64,000 nucleotides of DNA from Micromonospora vinacea. GTDB taxonomy: Bacteria; Actinomycetota; Actinomycetes; Mycobacteriales; Micromonosporaceae. Under the pieces are notes generated by a model. The model was not told the DNA's origin. It saw nothing but the letters and a program-made list of their open reading frames with translations, and did no database searches. The stretch lies in assembly GCF_015751785.1 (NCBI RefSeq), contig NZ_JADOTY010000001.1, positions 4,526,001-4,590,000 of the forward strand. Reading direction: 5' to 3'. Made by a program: the position numbers and the translations under genes. Below are positions 28,376 to 36,899 of this stretch, one piece after another; the first letter of the stretch is position 1, and each line of letters begins with the position of its first letter.

Positions 28376-31300
28376 TCATCCGGGCCGGGCTCCGCTCCTC
28401 GCCCGGGCGTACACCATCAGCGCCATCGAGAACCGGCGATCCCGCTGGATCGCCGGATTCGTGCGGGCCAACTCCCGGTAGATGCCGACCGACTCCTCGG
28501 CCGGAGCCAGGGCCTCCGTGCGCCGTCCCAGCTCGGTCAGCCGGAGACTGAGGTTGCACAGCGCCTGCGCGGTGGCGGGCAGGTAGACGGCCGGGTCGGC
28601 TTCGGCCAGGTGCCGGTACAGGTCCGCGGCTTCCCGGCAGGCGGCGAGAGCGTCTTCGTGCCGGTCCACCATCGACAGGTAGACACCCACGTTGTTCAGT
28701 GACTGCGCCAGTTCGGGTAGGTACGCGGTGGGAGGTGCGCCGGCCAGCTTTCGGGTGACGGCCACGGCTTCCTCGGCGAACCCGATGGCCTCCTCGCCGC
28801 GCCCCACCAGGGCCAGGAAGCCGGCGAGGTTGTTCAGCGACTGGGCTAGGTCGGGCAGGTGGCTGGCGGGCTCGGCCCGGGCCAGTTGCCGGGCGATGGA
28901 CACGGCTTCCTCGGCGCAGGCCAGGGCCCGCTCCGGCTGGCCCAGCCTGTCCCACACCAGGCCGAGGTTGTGCAGCGCCTTGCCGAGGTCTCCCCGGTGC
29001 GCGGTGGGGTTGGCCGCGGCGAGCCGTCGGTGCGCGTCCACGGCTTCCTGAAGGTGGACGAGGGCCTGTTCCTGCCGGCCCAGCTCCGTCTGCGCCAGAC
29101 CGAGGTTGCCCACCTGCTTCGCGAAGTGCCCCAGGTAGGCGGCGGCGCCGGCCTCGACCAGCCGTCGGCCGATGGCCGCGGCTTCCCCGCAGAGTGCGAG
29201 GGCCTCCGTCCACCGACCCAGCGCGGCGTGGACCTGACCGAGGGCGTTCAGCGACCTGGCGAGTTCGGGCAGGTACGCGGTCGGTTTGGTGTCGGCCAGT
29301 TGTCGGAACACCTCCGCGGCTTCCTGGCTGGGGGCGAGGGCCGCCGTCGGCCGGCCCAGTTCGACCAGGGTGTTGCCGAGCGCGGTCAACGACCTGGCGA
29401 GTTCAGGCAGGTACGCGGTCGGGTTGGCGTCGGCCAGTTGTCGGAACGTGTCCGCGGCTTCCTGGCTGTGGGCGAGGGCCTCCTCGGGCCGGTGCAGGTG
29501 GACCAGGCTGTTCCCGAGGTTCTGCAACGATCGGGCGAGTTCGGGCCCGTGGGCGGCGCGGTCGGTGTCGGTCAGACGGCGGCCGATGGTCACGGCCTCC
29601 TCGGCGAGCGCGAGTGTCGCCGCGTGGCGGCCTAGCTCCGCCAGGAGCTTGATGGCGTTGTTCAACAGCCCGGGGAGGTCGGGGAGGTAGCCGGTCGGGT
29701 CAATGTCGGCCAACAGCCGGCCGATGGTCACCGCCTCCTGGGCGTGGTCCAGGGCCTCGTCCCACCGGCCCAGGCTGCCCTGCACCGTGCCGAGGTTGTG
29801 CAGGGTTCTCGACAGGTGCGACAGGTAGGTGGCGGGATCGGACCGGGCCAGCCGGCGATATGTGTCCCCGGCTTCCTGGCTGTGGGCGAGGGCCTCTTCC
29901 GGCCGGCCCAGTTCGGACAGCACCTGCCCGAGGTTGTGCAGCGATCTCGCCAGGGCGGGCAGGTGGGTGGCGGGGTCGGCGTCGGCCAGTCGCCGGCGGA
30001 TCGCCACGGCTTCGGAGATGGGTGCCAGGGCGTCGGCGTAGCGGCCCGCGTTGGCCAGTCGCCAGGAGCGGGTGGCGTGCAGGCGGGCCTGTTCCGCCGG
30101 ATCGTCGGACTTGGTGAGCCGGCGCGTGATGAGGACGTCGACGACCGCGGCGGCGCCGACGTCGAGGTCGACGTGTCGGTCGCCGGGCAGCAGCGCCTCG
30201 ACCGCTTCCAGCGCGGTGACGTCGACGTCGGTCATGCCGGCCAGGGTGCTGAGGGTGGCGCTGCCGGCGATGATCGCGAGCTGTGGCCGGTCGCGCAGGA
30301 GTGGGAACAGGTGGGCGGGCCCGAGGTGGGGCCAGCGGGCCGCGGCGGCGGTCAGGAAGGTGACCGCCCGCGCGGTGTACGTCGCGGCTGTCGCCGGCGG
30401 CCGGGGGCTGTCCGAGGCTGGTGACGGTTGCTCGTGCAGCAGGTCGTGCAGCCGGGTGGGGGCCCACGGGTCGGCCGGGTGATCGGAGCCGGGCAGGGTG
30501 TGAGCGATGAAGTCCTCGGCCAGCCGGTCCGGGTACAGCGGTTCGAGCACGGTGGCCCGATGGGGGTCGGCGGCCGGGTAGCAGTGGCTGTGGTCGCTGA
30601 TGATCCGTTCGGCGGGCAGTTCCCGCTCGACGCGGCGCAGGAGCCCTGCGGCCTCGGGGTGCGGGAGCGGGCCGGCGAGGGCGGCGGTGAAGACGGTACG
30701 GGCCATGACATCGTCGGGCGTGCCGTGGTTCAGCCCGCGGGCGCGGCCCTCGTACAGCCGGGTCCAGTGTTGACGTTCGCGGTCGAGCAGGTAGCGGGTC
30801 AGCAACGTGACCTGGGTGGGCGGCTGGGCGCCGGTCGCGCGGGTGTCGACGGCGACCAGCGCGGCGACGTGCACGGTGAGGGTGAGCCCGAACTCCGGAT
30901 GACCAAGGTTGGGGAGTCGGGGGACGGCGTCCGGACCGGAGAGACCGTAGACGGCGGCGAAGCTGTCGTGGGCGGCGGTGAACATGGCCCGCCGAGCGTC
31001 CTCGTCGTCGGGCAGCGGGGCCAGGTACTGCTCGGACGTGCCGGCCTGGACGCGGGGATCGTCCAGGTTGGCGCGCAGTGCCGGCCACGTGGACGCGCTG
31101 CGTGCCACCATCAACACCCGTGCCGGTTTGTCGGCCCGGTGGAGCAGGGCGTTGCGCAGCAGCCAGAGCAGGCTGGACAGCGGGTACCGGTCGGCGTAGT
31201 CGACGATCAGCAGCACTCCCCGGTGGCGGTCCGGCCGCAGGTCCTGGCTGCCCAGCAGGGCGCTGGGCGTGCCCACGTGGGGCAGCGCCGTGACGACCTT

Positions 31301-31657
31301 CCAGCCCTCGTCGGCGGCCTGGGCGGCGAGGTGGCCGGCCAGCCGGGTCTTGCCCCGACCGCCCGGGGCGTGCAGCCAGCGCACCGCCAGTCGCGGCCCG
31401 GTCTCCCGCCAGGTGCGCAGCTCGTCCCGTTCGGACTCGCGGCCGGTGAACGGGACCACGCGGGAGTGCGCGTTGAGCATCCGGGAGGGCATCTCGCGCA
31501 GCCAGCTCCAGTCCGGCGGGTCGGGCCGGCGGTGCTCCTCCAACAGATACAGCGGCGTCCCGTCACCGAAGACGTGCAGGTCGGCGCCGATCACCCCGTA
31601 CGCGGTGCCGGCGACGGCGGAAACCTGCTGCTGGACGAGGAGGGGGTCGACGGTCAT
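28376..31657 (-). CDS. STAND-type NTPase with TPR repeats
   Basis: The 1093-residue protein starts with a short motif AGTAYGVIGADLHVFGDG (about residues 16-33), then FTGRESERDELRTW, which introduces the NTPase. Walker A is APGGRGKTRLAG (97-108) and Walker B is GVLLIVDYAD (147-156). A helical region follows. From about 550 to 1085 there are around twelve degenerate TPR units of about 45 residues, with recurring LARSLNNLG, LGRxEEAL and EAVxIxRxLA. This is the layout of signal-transduction NTPases that sense a ligand with C-terminal repeats. No toxic effector domain is visible. It overlaps the small upstream partner by 4 bases. It may be anti-phage or regulatory. Confidence 0.85.
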   Translation of the reverse strand: MTVDPLLVQQQVSAVAGTAYGVIGADLHVFGDGTPLYLLEEHRRPDPPDWSWLREMPSRMLNAHSRVVPFTGRESERDELRTWRETGPRLAVRWLHAPGGRGKTRLAGHLAAQAADEGWKVVTALPHVGTPSALLGSQDLRPDRHRGVLLIVDYADRYPLSSLLWLLRNALLHRADKPARVLMVARSASTWPALRANLDDPRVQAGTSEQYLAPLPDDEDARRAMFTAAHDSFAAVYGLSGPDAVPRLPNLGHPEFGLTLTVHVAALVAVDTRATGAQPPTQVTLLTRYLLDRERQHWTRLYEGRARGLNHGTPDDVMARTVFTAALAGPLPHPEAAGLLRRVERELPAERIISDHSHCYPAADPHRATVLEPLYPDRLAEDFIAHTLPGSDHPADPWAPTRLHDLLHEQPSPASDSPRPPATAATYTARAVTFLTAAAARWPHLGPAHLFPLLRDRPQLAIIAGSATLSTLAGMTDVDVTALEAVEALLPGDRHVDLDVGAAAVVDVLITRRLTKSDDPAEQARLHATRSWRLANAGRYADALAPISEAVAIRRRLADADPATHLPALARSLHNLGQVLSELGRPEEALAHSQEAGDTYRRLARSDPATYLSHLSRTLHNLGTVQGSLGRWDEALDHAQEAVTIGRLLADIDPTGYLPDLPGLLNNAIKLLAELGRHAATLALAEEAVTIGRRLTDTDRAAHGPELARSLQNLGNSLVHLHRPEEALAHSQEAADTFRQLADANPTAYLPELARSLTALGNTLVELGRPTAALAPSQEAAEVFRQLADTKPTAYLPELARSLNALGQVHAALGRWTEALALCGEAAAIGRRLVEAGAAAYLGHFAKQVGNLGLAQTELGRQEQALVHLQEAVDAHRRLAAANPTAHRGDLGKALHNLGLVWDRLGQPERALACAEEAVSIARQLARAEPASHLPDLAQSLNNLAGFLALVGRGEEAIGFAEEAVAVTRKLAGAPPTAYLPELAQSLNNVGVYLSMVDRHEDALAACREAADLYRHLAEADPAVYLPATAQALCNLSLRLTELGRRTEALAPAEESVGIYRELARTNPAIQRDRRFSMALMVYARARSGARPG

Positions 31658-32127
31658 CGGGGCTGACCCGGGTCGGGCACCGGGCCGCTCGGGTCAGCTT
31701 CCGGCGGGGTGGGGTGGTTGACTATGCTGCCGAACATCACTCCCTGAGCGGTCGCGCCGGAGGCTGTCGCGGTGATGTGCTGGATCCACTGCTGCTGCGC
31801 GGTGGGTAGCCGGGTCACCAACTCGTCACGCAGGTCACGCACGCCGTCGGCGGTGACCGGGTCTTCCTCGACCAGGTCTGACAGCCGCGTCTGCCAGGCC
31901 GGCAACAGCCGTGCGCGTACCTGGTCACGCTGGGCGGGCGGGGCTTGTTCCACCTCCGCGGCCAGGGCGTCCAGCCGCCGGACCGCGGCGGTCTCCCGTC
32001 GCGGGTCACCGCGGCCGAGGAGCCGGGCGAACCCGGAGCGTGCCCCCTGCCACACGTCCGTCGCGGCCGCCTGCACCAGGACCGCCGCCGCGGACGCGCC
32101 CAACCCCGCCAGCCAACCGAGATCCAC
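31654..32127 (-). CDS. small partner protein of the STAND NTPase
   Basis: The 157-residue protein starts MDLGWLAGLGASAAAVLVQA, a hydrophobic N-terminus of the membrane- or adaptor-helix type. A helical middle (RRLDALAAEVEQAPPAQRDQ) follows. The C-terminus contains ATASGATAQGVMFGSIVNH. That end resembles the N-terminal AGTAYGVIGADLHVF of the NTPase encoded next, so the two proteins share a motif (A-x-G-x-A-x-G-V). The gene overlaps the NTPase gene by ATGA and is certainly co-transcribed. Its family is not named with confidence; a membrane or death-like adaptor is a guess. Confidence 0.65.
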   Translation of the reverse strand: MDLGWLAGLGASAAAVLVQAAATDVWQGARSGFARLLGRGDPRRETAAVRRLDALAAEVEQAPPAQRDQVRARLLPAWQTRLSDLVEEDPVTADGVRDLRDELVTRLPTAQQQWIQHITATASGATAQGVMFGSIVNHPTPPEADPSGPVPDPGQPR

Positions 32128-32250
32128 GTTCTCCTCCTCATCCGAAGGAATCGAGGCATTTCCACGCTAGCAAGCCTGCGCGACGCGGGGTCCGGGCTCG
32201 GGCTCCGGGATGAGTCGGGAATCGGTCGGCGCGCCGTGCCGGCTGCCGAG

Positions 32251-32286
32251 GCCGGAAACCCCAGCCGATCGGCTGGGGTTTCCGGC
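32251..32286. terminator. perfect 16-bp hairpin upstream of the STAND pair
   Basis: GCCGGAAACCCCAGCC (32251-32266) pairs completely with 32271-32286 around a GATC loop. It sits between the STAND operon and an IS3-type left end. It may be the terminator of a gene now lost. Confidence 0.65.
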
Positions 32287-32359
32287 GCGTGCGGGTGAAG
32301 TGACCCCCTGAGACCGGACACCTCCTGACTTGGCATCCTGCCGAGGAGGAGGAAACGCT

Positions 32360-32701
32360 GTGGCTGGACAGAGCAAGTACCCCGAGGAGTTCCGGCGCCA
32401 GGCCGCGGCGTTGGTGCTCGACTCCGGTCGCACGATCCGTGACGTGGGCCGGGAGCTGGGTGTCAACCACGAGACGCTGCGCAACTGGGTCGACCGGATG
32501 CGGCAGGATCGCGACGGCGGCCGGCCCAACGACCTGGCCGTGGACGAGCGGGCCGAGCTGGTGCGGCTGCGGCGGCAGGTCGCCCAGTTGGAGCTGGAGA
32601 AAGAGATCCTGAAAAAGCCGCGGTCTTCTTCGCACGCGGTGCTCTTTGGCACGATGGCGTCTGTCCCCGTGGTGGTCGAGTGGGTGGAGTGGCACCGGTG
32701 A
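32360..32701 (+). pseudogene. IS3-family transposase OrfA, truncated
   Basis: The frame starts with GTG at 32360 after GGAGGAGG. It encodes a helix-turn-helix OrfA: YPEEFRRQAAALVLDSGRTI, then LGVNHETLRNWVDRMR, with a leucine-zipper end VRLRRQVAQLELEKEILKK. An A-rich slip site (GAAAAAG) normally used for frameshifting is present. After it the sequence diverges and OrfB is absent. The left IS end begins TGACCCCCTGAGACCGGACA at 32301. It is the residue of an element cut off beside the DUF262 gene. Confidence 0.8.
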
Positions 32702-34650
32702 AGGCAGACGCGCTGAGTCCTCGTCAGTTGTTCGATGGCAAGATGCACTACGAGATCCCGCCGTTCCAGCGGCCGTATGTCTGGAACGAGGAAGATCAGT
32801 GGGCGCCGCTGTGGGCCGACGTGGTTCGGGTCGCCGAGAGTCGTGTCGTCGCCGCCGGCGCTGAGCCACAAGTGCCGCACCACTTCTTAGGCGCGGTTGT
32901 CTACGAGTCGAAGCCTCCGGTCGTCGGGGATGTCACTCGACACATGGTGATCGACGGGCAGCAGCGCATGACCACGATCCAACTGATGATCGATGCCGTC
33001 CAGGCGGCAGTCGCCGAGCGTGGGCACGACCTCCTCGCTGAAGACCTCGAAGAGCTCATTTTCAACCGCTCGTCGGCCTTCAAGGGCAAGCCCGAGCGTT
33101 TCAAGCTATGGCCGTCCAAGCATGACCGACCTGCGTTCGCCCAAGCGATGGATCCCAAGCCCGGCTGGGCAGGGGAGCACCGGATCATCTCTGCACACGA
33201 GTTTTTCTCCAACGAGGCTCACGCCTGGCTCACCGGAACGCCCGACGACGATGGCAACATCCCGCCGGGATCCGAACAGGCGCGTGCGGCGGTGCTGTCG
33301 GCAACGCTGAGGGATGGGCTCTACATCGTCGCGATCAATCTGACGGGCCACGACGACTCCCAACTGATCTTCGAGACACTCAACGACCGAGGGACCCCGC
33401 TTCTCAAGGCTGACCTGATCAAGAACTGGGTGTTCCAGCGGGGCGTGAAGGCTGGCGCCGACGTCGAGGACTGGTCGGAGACACACTGGGTCGACTTCGA
33501 CGATGACTGGTGGCGGGCCGAGATCGTCCAAGGCCGTCACCAGCGCTCCCGCATCGACATCTTCGTGCAGTACTGGCTCACCATGCGGTTGCGAGACGAG
33601 GTGAAGACCGAGCAGGTATTCCGGGTGTTCACTGAGCACGCCGGGCCCTTCATGTCCAGCCCTGAAAACGCCGACAAGTTTTTGAGCGAATTCCGCAAGG
33701 ACGCTGACACCTACCGCGCCTTGGCGAATCTCCCCGAGGACACGGTCCAGGGATCGTTCTACTCCCGGGTCATCGAAACGATGGGCCTGGCCGCGACCAG
33801 CCCGCTACTGCTGTGGCTGTTGTCGGACAACCACAAGGTGCCCGAGAAGCAGATAGAGATCGCCCTCGGGGCGCTGGAGAGCTGGGTCATGCGCCGGACG
33901 TTGCTTCGGATGACCATGAAGGACGTTAACAAGACAATGGTCTCCATCCTCAAGCTCCTCGACCGCTCGCCGATCGACACGGCGGGCGACGCCGTCCGGA
34001 ACTTCTTGGCCACTCAACGGGCAGATGCGCGTCTGTGGCCTACCGACGCGACGATGAAGGCCGAGCTTCCCTCGCTCAAGCTCTACGGATACCTCCGTCA
34101 AACGCGCTTGCGCGTCGTCCTAGAGGCGGTTGAAAAGAAGCTTCGCACCAAGTACCACGAGAACATCGCGCTTCCGGCCAAGCTTGAGATCGAACACGTC
34201 ATGCCCCAGTCGTGGCAGACCCACTGGAACCCCGAGCCGAGGCTCACGCCCGAGCAGGCGGCGGACCGTAACCGCCGCATCCAGACTCTTGGTAACCTCA
34301 CCCTAGTGGCGAAAAGCCTCAACGGCGCCCTGTCGAATCGGCCGTGGACGGACACGGAGGCTGTGGGCATGACCTCCGGTGGTGAGGCCGGCTTGGGCAA
34401 GCGCAGTCTCCTAGAGAAGTACAGCCTGCTGGTGCTGTCGAAGGACTTGATCAAGGATCATCCCGACCTCTGGTGTGATGCCGATATCGAGGCGCGGGCA
34501 GCGGAACTGACGGAACACATTTGCCAGGTGTGGACCGGACCCTCCGTCGGCACGCACGCAGGGGAGACGGCCCAGCCAGGCGGCTCTTCGATACCTTCCC
34601 AACCGACCTGGGGTGAAGTGCCAACGAACGCGGTCCACGACCGGACCTGA
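32698..34650 (+). CDS. DUF262-DUF1524 protein (GmrSD-like)
   Basis: The 650-residue protein has an N-terminal DUF262 domain: PPFQRPYVWNEEDQW (residues 21-35) and VIDGQQRMTTIQLMID (84-99), the ParB/Srx-like NTP-hydrolysing motif DGQQR. LIFETLNDRGTPLLKADLIKN follows, part of the same family. The C-terminal DUF1524 nuclease has IEHVMPQSW (about 498) and RIQTLGNLTLVAKSLN, the His-Me finger. These single-chain proteins resemble GmrSD, which cuts modified phage DNA. GTG at 32698 is used; its ribosome site is weak. It abuts a truncated IS, so its promoter may have changed. A role in phage defence is inferred from the family. Confidence 0.88.
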   Translation: MKADALSPRQLFDGKMHYEIPPFQRPYVWNEEDQWAPLWADVVRVAESRVVAAGAEPQVPHHFLGAVVYESKPPVVGDVTRHMVIDGQQRMTTIQLMIDAVQAAVAERGHDLLAEDLEELIFNRSSAFKGKPERFKLWPSKHDRPAFAQAMDPKPGWAGEHRIISAHEFFSNEAHAWLTGTPDDDGNIPPGSEQARAAVLSATLRDGLYIVAINLTGHDDSQLIFETLNDRGTPLLKADLIKNWVFQRGVKAGADVEDWSETHWVDFDDDWWRAEIVQGRHQRSRIDIFVQYWLTMRLRDEVKTEQVFRVFTEHAGPFMSSPENADKFLSEFRKDADTYRALANLPEDTVQGSFYSRVIETMGLAATSPLLLWLLSDNHKVPEKQIEIALGALESWVMRRTLLRMTMKDVNKTMVSILKLLDRSPIDTAGDAVRNFLATQRADARLWPTDATMKAELPSLKLYGYLRQTRLRVVLEAVEKKLRTKYHENIALPAKLEIEHVMPQSWQTHWNPEPRLTPEQAADRNRRIQTLGNLTLVAKSLNGALSNRPWTDTEAVGMTSGGEAGLGKRSLLEKYSLLVLSKDLIKDHPDLWCDADIEARAAELTEHICQVWTGPSVGTHAGETAQPGGSSIPSQPTWGEVPTNAVHDRT

Positions 34651-34701
34651 CTCGGCGGCTGTTCCCAGCGGAAGGCGGCCGGACCCGCCATCCACACGAC
34701 A

Positions 34702-34995
34702 TCAGCCCTCGTGGCGCTCGAACAGAACGTTGGCGTCCTTCCAGCACCCGTGTGCCTTCGGGGCTGAGAGCCCGCGCCTGCCGGGACTGGTCTTTGGCAA
34801 TGCCTCGGCGCTGGGCCGCGTACGCGTCGGCTGCCAGTCGCCGACGTTCGGGATCGGAGTCGGGGCTTCGTAGAACTTTCCGTCCCGCAGAGGAGCCTTC
34901 GCCGATTCGGAGCCCACTCCCAGATCCTGGCCGATCGCGGCGCGGCTCATTCCCGCCTCCTGAAGGGCGACCGCCCGGCGGCAGTCAGCACGCAT
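34702..34995 (-). pseudogene. degraded helix-turn-helix protein fragment
   Basis: The minus frame (97 residues) contains CRRAVALQEAGMSRAAIGQD, then LGVGSESAKAPLRDG, which looks like a resolvase-like or Cys4-type actinomycete HTH protein. The rest (GDWQPTRTRPSAEALPKTSP) is Pro/Arg-rich. Its ATG lies at the edge of repeat A2. A real short protein is possible, but the run-out looks degraded. Confidence 0.35.
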
Positions 34996-35204
34996 GCCGT
35001 AAGGCGGGCGCGATACGGGGGCAGGGCCCAGTGAGGGCGATCGGACCTGGCGGGTTCTGTTTGGGACCCCCGTTTACCCCCCGAAAACCCCGCCCAATCG
35101 TTGACGAAGGGTGACAAGGGACGGTGAGCGTATGTCGGTGTATCCGCAGCTCAGCGACCACTTATGGCAAGCAACACCAAGCTTGGTCCGGTTACTGTTG
35201 GTAA
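34993..35204. repeat. att-arm repeat A2
   Basis: It is homologous to A1 over CCGTAAGGCGGGCGCG, GGGACCCCCGTTTACCCCCC, TCGTTGACGAAGGGTGACAA, CGCAGCTCAGCG, AAGCTTGG and GGTAACAAGGGG. Here it runs directly into att copy 2 of tRNA-Pro. It shows that this repeat is the sequence next to an element's att site. One intact TGACAAG remains (35112). Confidence 0.75.
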
Positions 35205-35239
35205 CAAGGGGTCGTCGGTTCGAATCCGGCCGTCCCGAC
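35205..35239. repeat. att copy 2 (35 bases identical to tRNA-Pro 3' end)
   Basis: The 35 bases match 20217-20251 without mismatch. They mark the junction between element E1 (20,252-35,239) and element E2 (from 35,240). Only the tRNA 3' half is present, so no tRNA is encoded. Confidence 0.92.
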
Positions 35240-35270
35240 CGATTGACCTGGGGAGATGAAGATCTTCTCA

Positions 35271-35296
35271 GGTAACGGCGGTAACATCCTGTAACG
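35271..35296. promoter_or_regulatory. GGTAAC-type arm motifs inside E2 left end
   Basis: GGTAACG at 35271, GGTAACA at 35280 and TGTAACG at 35290 occur at 9-10 base steps. They parallel the pairs at 20294/20306 and 44950/44962, which lie at the other element ends. They are candidate arm sites of the tyrosine integrase. Confidence 0.5.
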
Positions 35297-35540
35297 GATG
35301 ATCATTGTTGGCGGTAGCCACGTGGGTGGTTGGCCGTCGGTGTGCGCCCTGTAGAACGCTCTGACCTGCCGCTTCATCTGCGTTCTGGATGGAGCGGCAT
35401 TTTGGTTCTTGATTCCGCGTCAAGCGCTGCAGATGTTGCCACCTGTCTAGCTAGGTGTACTGCCCAGGGACGTTGGTCGAGATTGTGTGACGACACGATC
35501 TGATGTCGTAGGTTGAACCGCCCCGAGTCTGGTGGAGTCC

Positions 35541-36464
35541 TCAGACTGTGGCCAGCTCCGGCTGGTCGGGCAGGTGGTGAGCGTAGAACATCGATTCTTT
35601 CTCCGCGGGCGGGCGGTGCCCGATCGCGGAGTGGAGGCGGTGGTGGTTGTACCAGTCGATCCATTCCGCGGTGGCCAGTTCGACCTGGGCGAGGCTGCGC
35701 CACGGCCCGCGGGGCTTGATCAGTTCGGTCTTGTACAGGCCGATGGTGGATTCCATGAGCGCGTTGTCGAGGGCGTCGCCGACGGTGCCGATGGACGCGT
35801 CGATGCCGGCTGCGACGAGGTGGGTAGTGAATCGGAACGACGTGTACTGCGAACCGGCGTCGCTGTGGTGGATCAAGCCTCGTGTCACGGTTCGGCCGTC
35901 GCGGTCGCGGCGCCACAGGCCCATGTCCACCGCGTCGAGGACGAGGGGTGTGCGTTTGTTGGTCGCCGCCGACCAGCCCACGATCGCTCGGGAGTAGACG
36001 TCCACGACGAAGGCGACGTAGACGACGCCGGCGAAGGTGGCCACGTGCGTGAAGTCGGCCACCCAGCAGCGATTCGGTGCTGCGGCGCTAAAGTCCCGGG
36101 CGACGAGGTCACCGGCGCGTTCATGGCCAGGATCGGCGACCGTGGTGCGGATCTTCTTGCCCCGCACGACTCCGCGCAGGCCCGCGTCGCGCATCAGCCG
36201 CTCCACGGTGCAGCGGGCTACCTCGACACCGTCACGGCGCAGCTGCCGCCACACCTTCCGGGCGCCGTAGACGCCGTAGTTTGCCACGTGAACCCGGCGG
36301 ATCTCGTCGAGCAACCGGGCGTCCTGGACCGACCGCGCCGATGGCGGCACCGCCTTGGCCTTGTAGTAGGTGCTGGCCGCGATCTTCAACCCGTGCCCGG
36401 TCAGGGCTCGGCAGATCGGCTCGACTCCGCCGAAGCGGGCCTTGTGCTCGTCGATGAACCTCAC
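35541..36464 (-). CDS. IS3-family transposase OrfB (integrase catalytic)
   Basis: The 307-residue protein has the rve DDE domain. WVADFTHVATFAGVVYVAFVV carries the first Asp, HHSDAGSQYTSFRF the second, and NALMESTIGLYKTELI the Glu. The HTH_21 part (YGARKVWRQLRRDGVEVARC) is N-terminal. The ATG overlaps the orfA stop by 4 bases. All catalytic residues are present, so it should be active. OrfAB fusion by frameshift is typical for the family. Confidence 0.94.
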   Translation of the reverse strand: MRFIDEHKARFGGVEPICRALTGHGLKIAASTYYKAKAVPPSARSVQDARLLDEIRRVHVANYGVYGARKVWRQLRRDGVEVARCTVERLMRDAGLRGVVRGKKIRTTVADPGHERAGDLVARDFSAAAPNRCWVADFTHVATFAGVVYVAFVVDVYSRAIVGWSAATNKRTPLVLDAVDMGLWRRDRDGRTVTRGLIHHSDAGSQYTSFRFTTHLVAAGIDASIGTVGDALDNALMESTIGLYKTELIKPRGPWRSLAQVELATAEWIDWYNHHRLHSAIGHRPPAEKESMFYAHHLPDQPELATV

Positions 36465-36781
36465 GAGCGTGTGTGTGGCCGGTCGAGCTCGGCCGCGAAG
36501 AAAGCCGACGCGGCTTTCAAGATCTCATTGGCGCGTTTCAGCTCGGCGTTCTCCCGCCGCAGCCGCCGCAACTCGACTGACTCCTCGCTGGTCACACCCG
36601 GGCGCGTCCCCTGGTCGACCTCGGCCTGGCGCACCCACTTCCGCAGCGTCTCCGCCGACCCGATCCCGAGCTTCGCAGCGATCGACCCGATCGCCTCCCA
36701 CTCGGTGCCGTAATCGCCACGATGCTCACGAACCAGACGCACCGCACGATCACGTAGATCCTTCGGGTACTGCTTCGGCAT
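36461..36781 (-). CDS. IS3-family transposase OrfA
   Basis: The 106-residue protein has MPKQYPKDLRDRAVRLVREH, an HTH (IAAKLGIGSAETLRKWVRQ) and a leucine-rich coiled coil (LRRLRRENAELKRANEILK). It binds the inverted repeats. It is full length and overlaps orfB, so the element is structurally complete. Confidence 0.92.
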   Translation of the reverse strand: MPKQYPKDLRDRAVRLVREHRGDYGTEWEAIGSIAAKLGIGSAETLRKWVRQAEVDQGTRPGVTSEESVELRRLRRENAELKRANEILKAASAFFAAELDRPHTRS

Positions 36782-36899
36782 GACAGGGATCCTCTCAAGA
36801 AAAGAGGTCTCTACCAGCGCCGGGGCGGTTCAGGTAGGTGAAGGCCTCCGGTTGTGGAGTGGAGCTGTCTAGGAACCGCTCCGGCAACAGGAGGCCTTC

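Larger units (their letters stand above)
35514..36832. mobile_element. intact IS3-family element nested in the IS481 element
   Basis: Imperfect inverted repeats start TGAACCGCCCCG: 35514-35537 and the complement of 36809-36832 share TGAACCGCCCCG, then TGGT and GAG. GGT on both sides (35511-35513 and 36833-36835) is a 3-bp target duplication. The element is 1319 bp with orfA and orfB intact. It is younger than the IS481 copy that it splits. Confidence 0.9.

Noticed and set aside
35205..35239. A second tRNA-Pro gene
   Set aside because: Only the 3' half is present. There is no 5' acceptor strand or D-arm; the same holds for 45096 and 48861.
35192..35377. Minus frame ending AGFEPTTPCYQQ
   Set aside because: That peptide is the usual mistranslation of a tRNA T-arm, here att copy 2, and not a protein.
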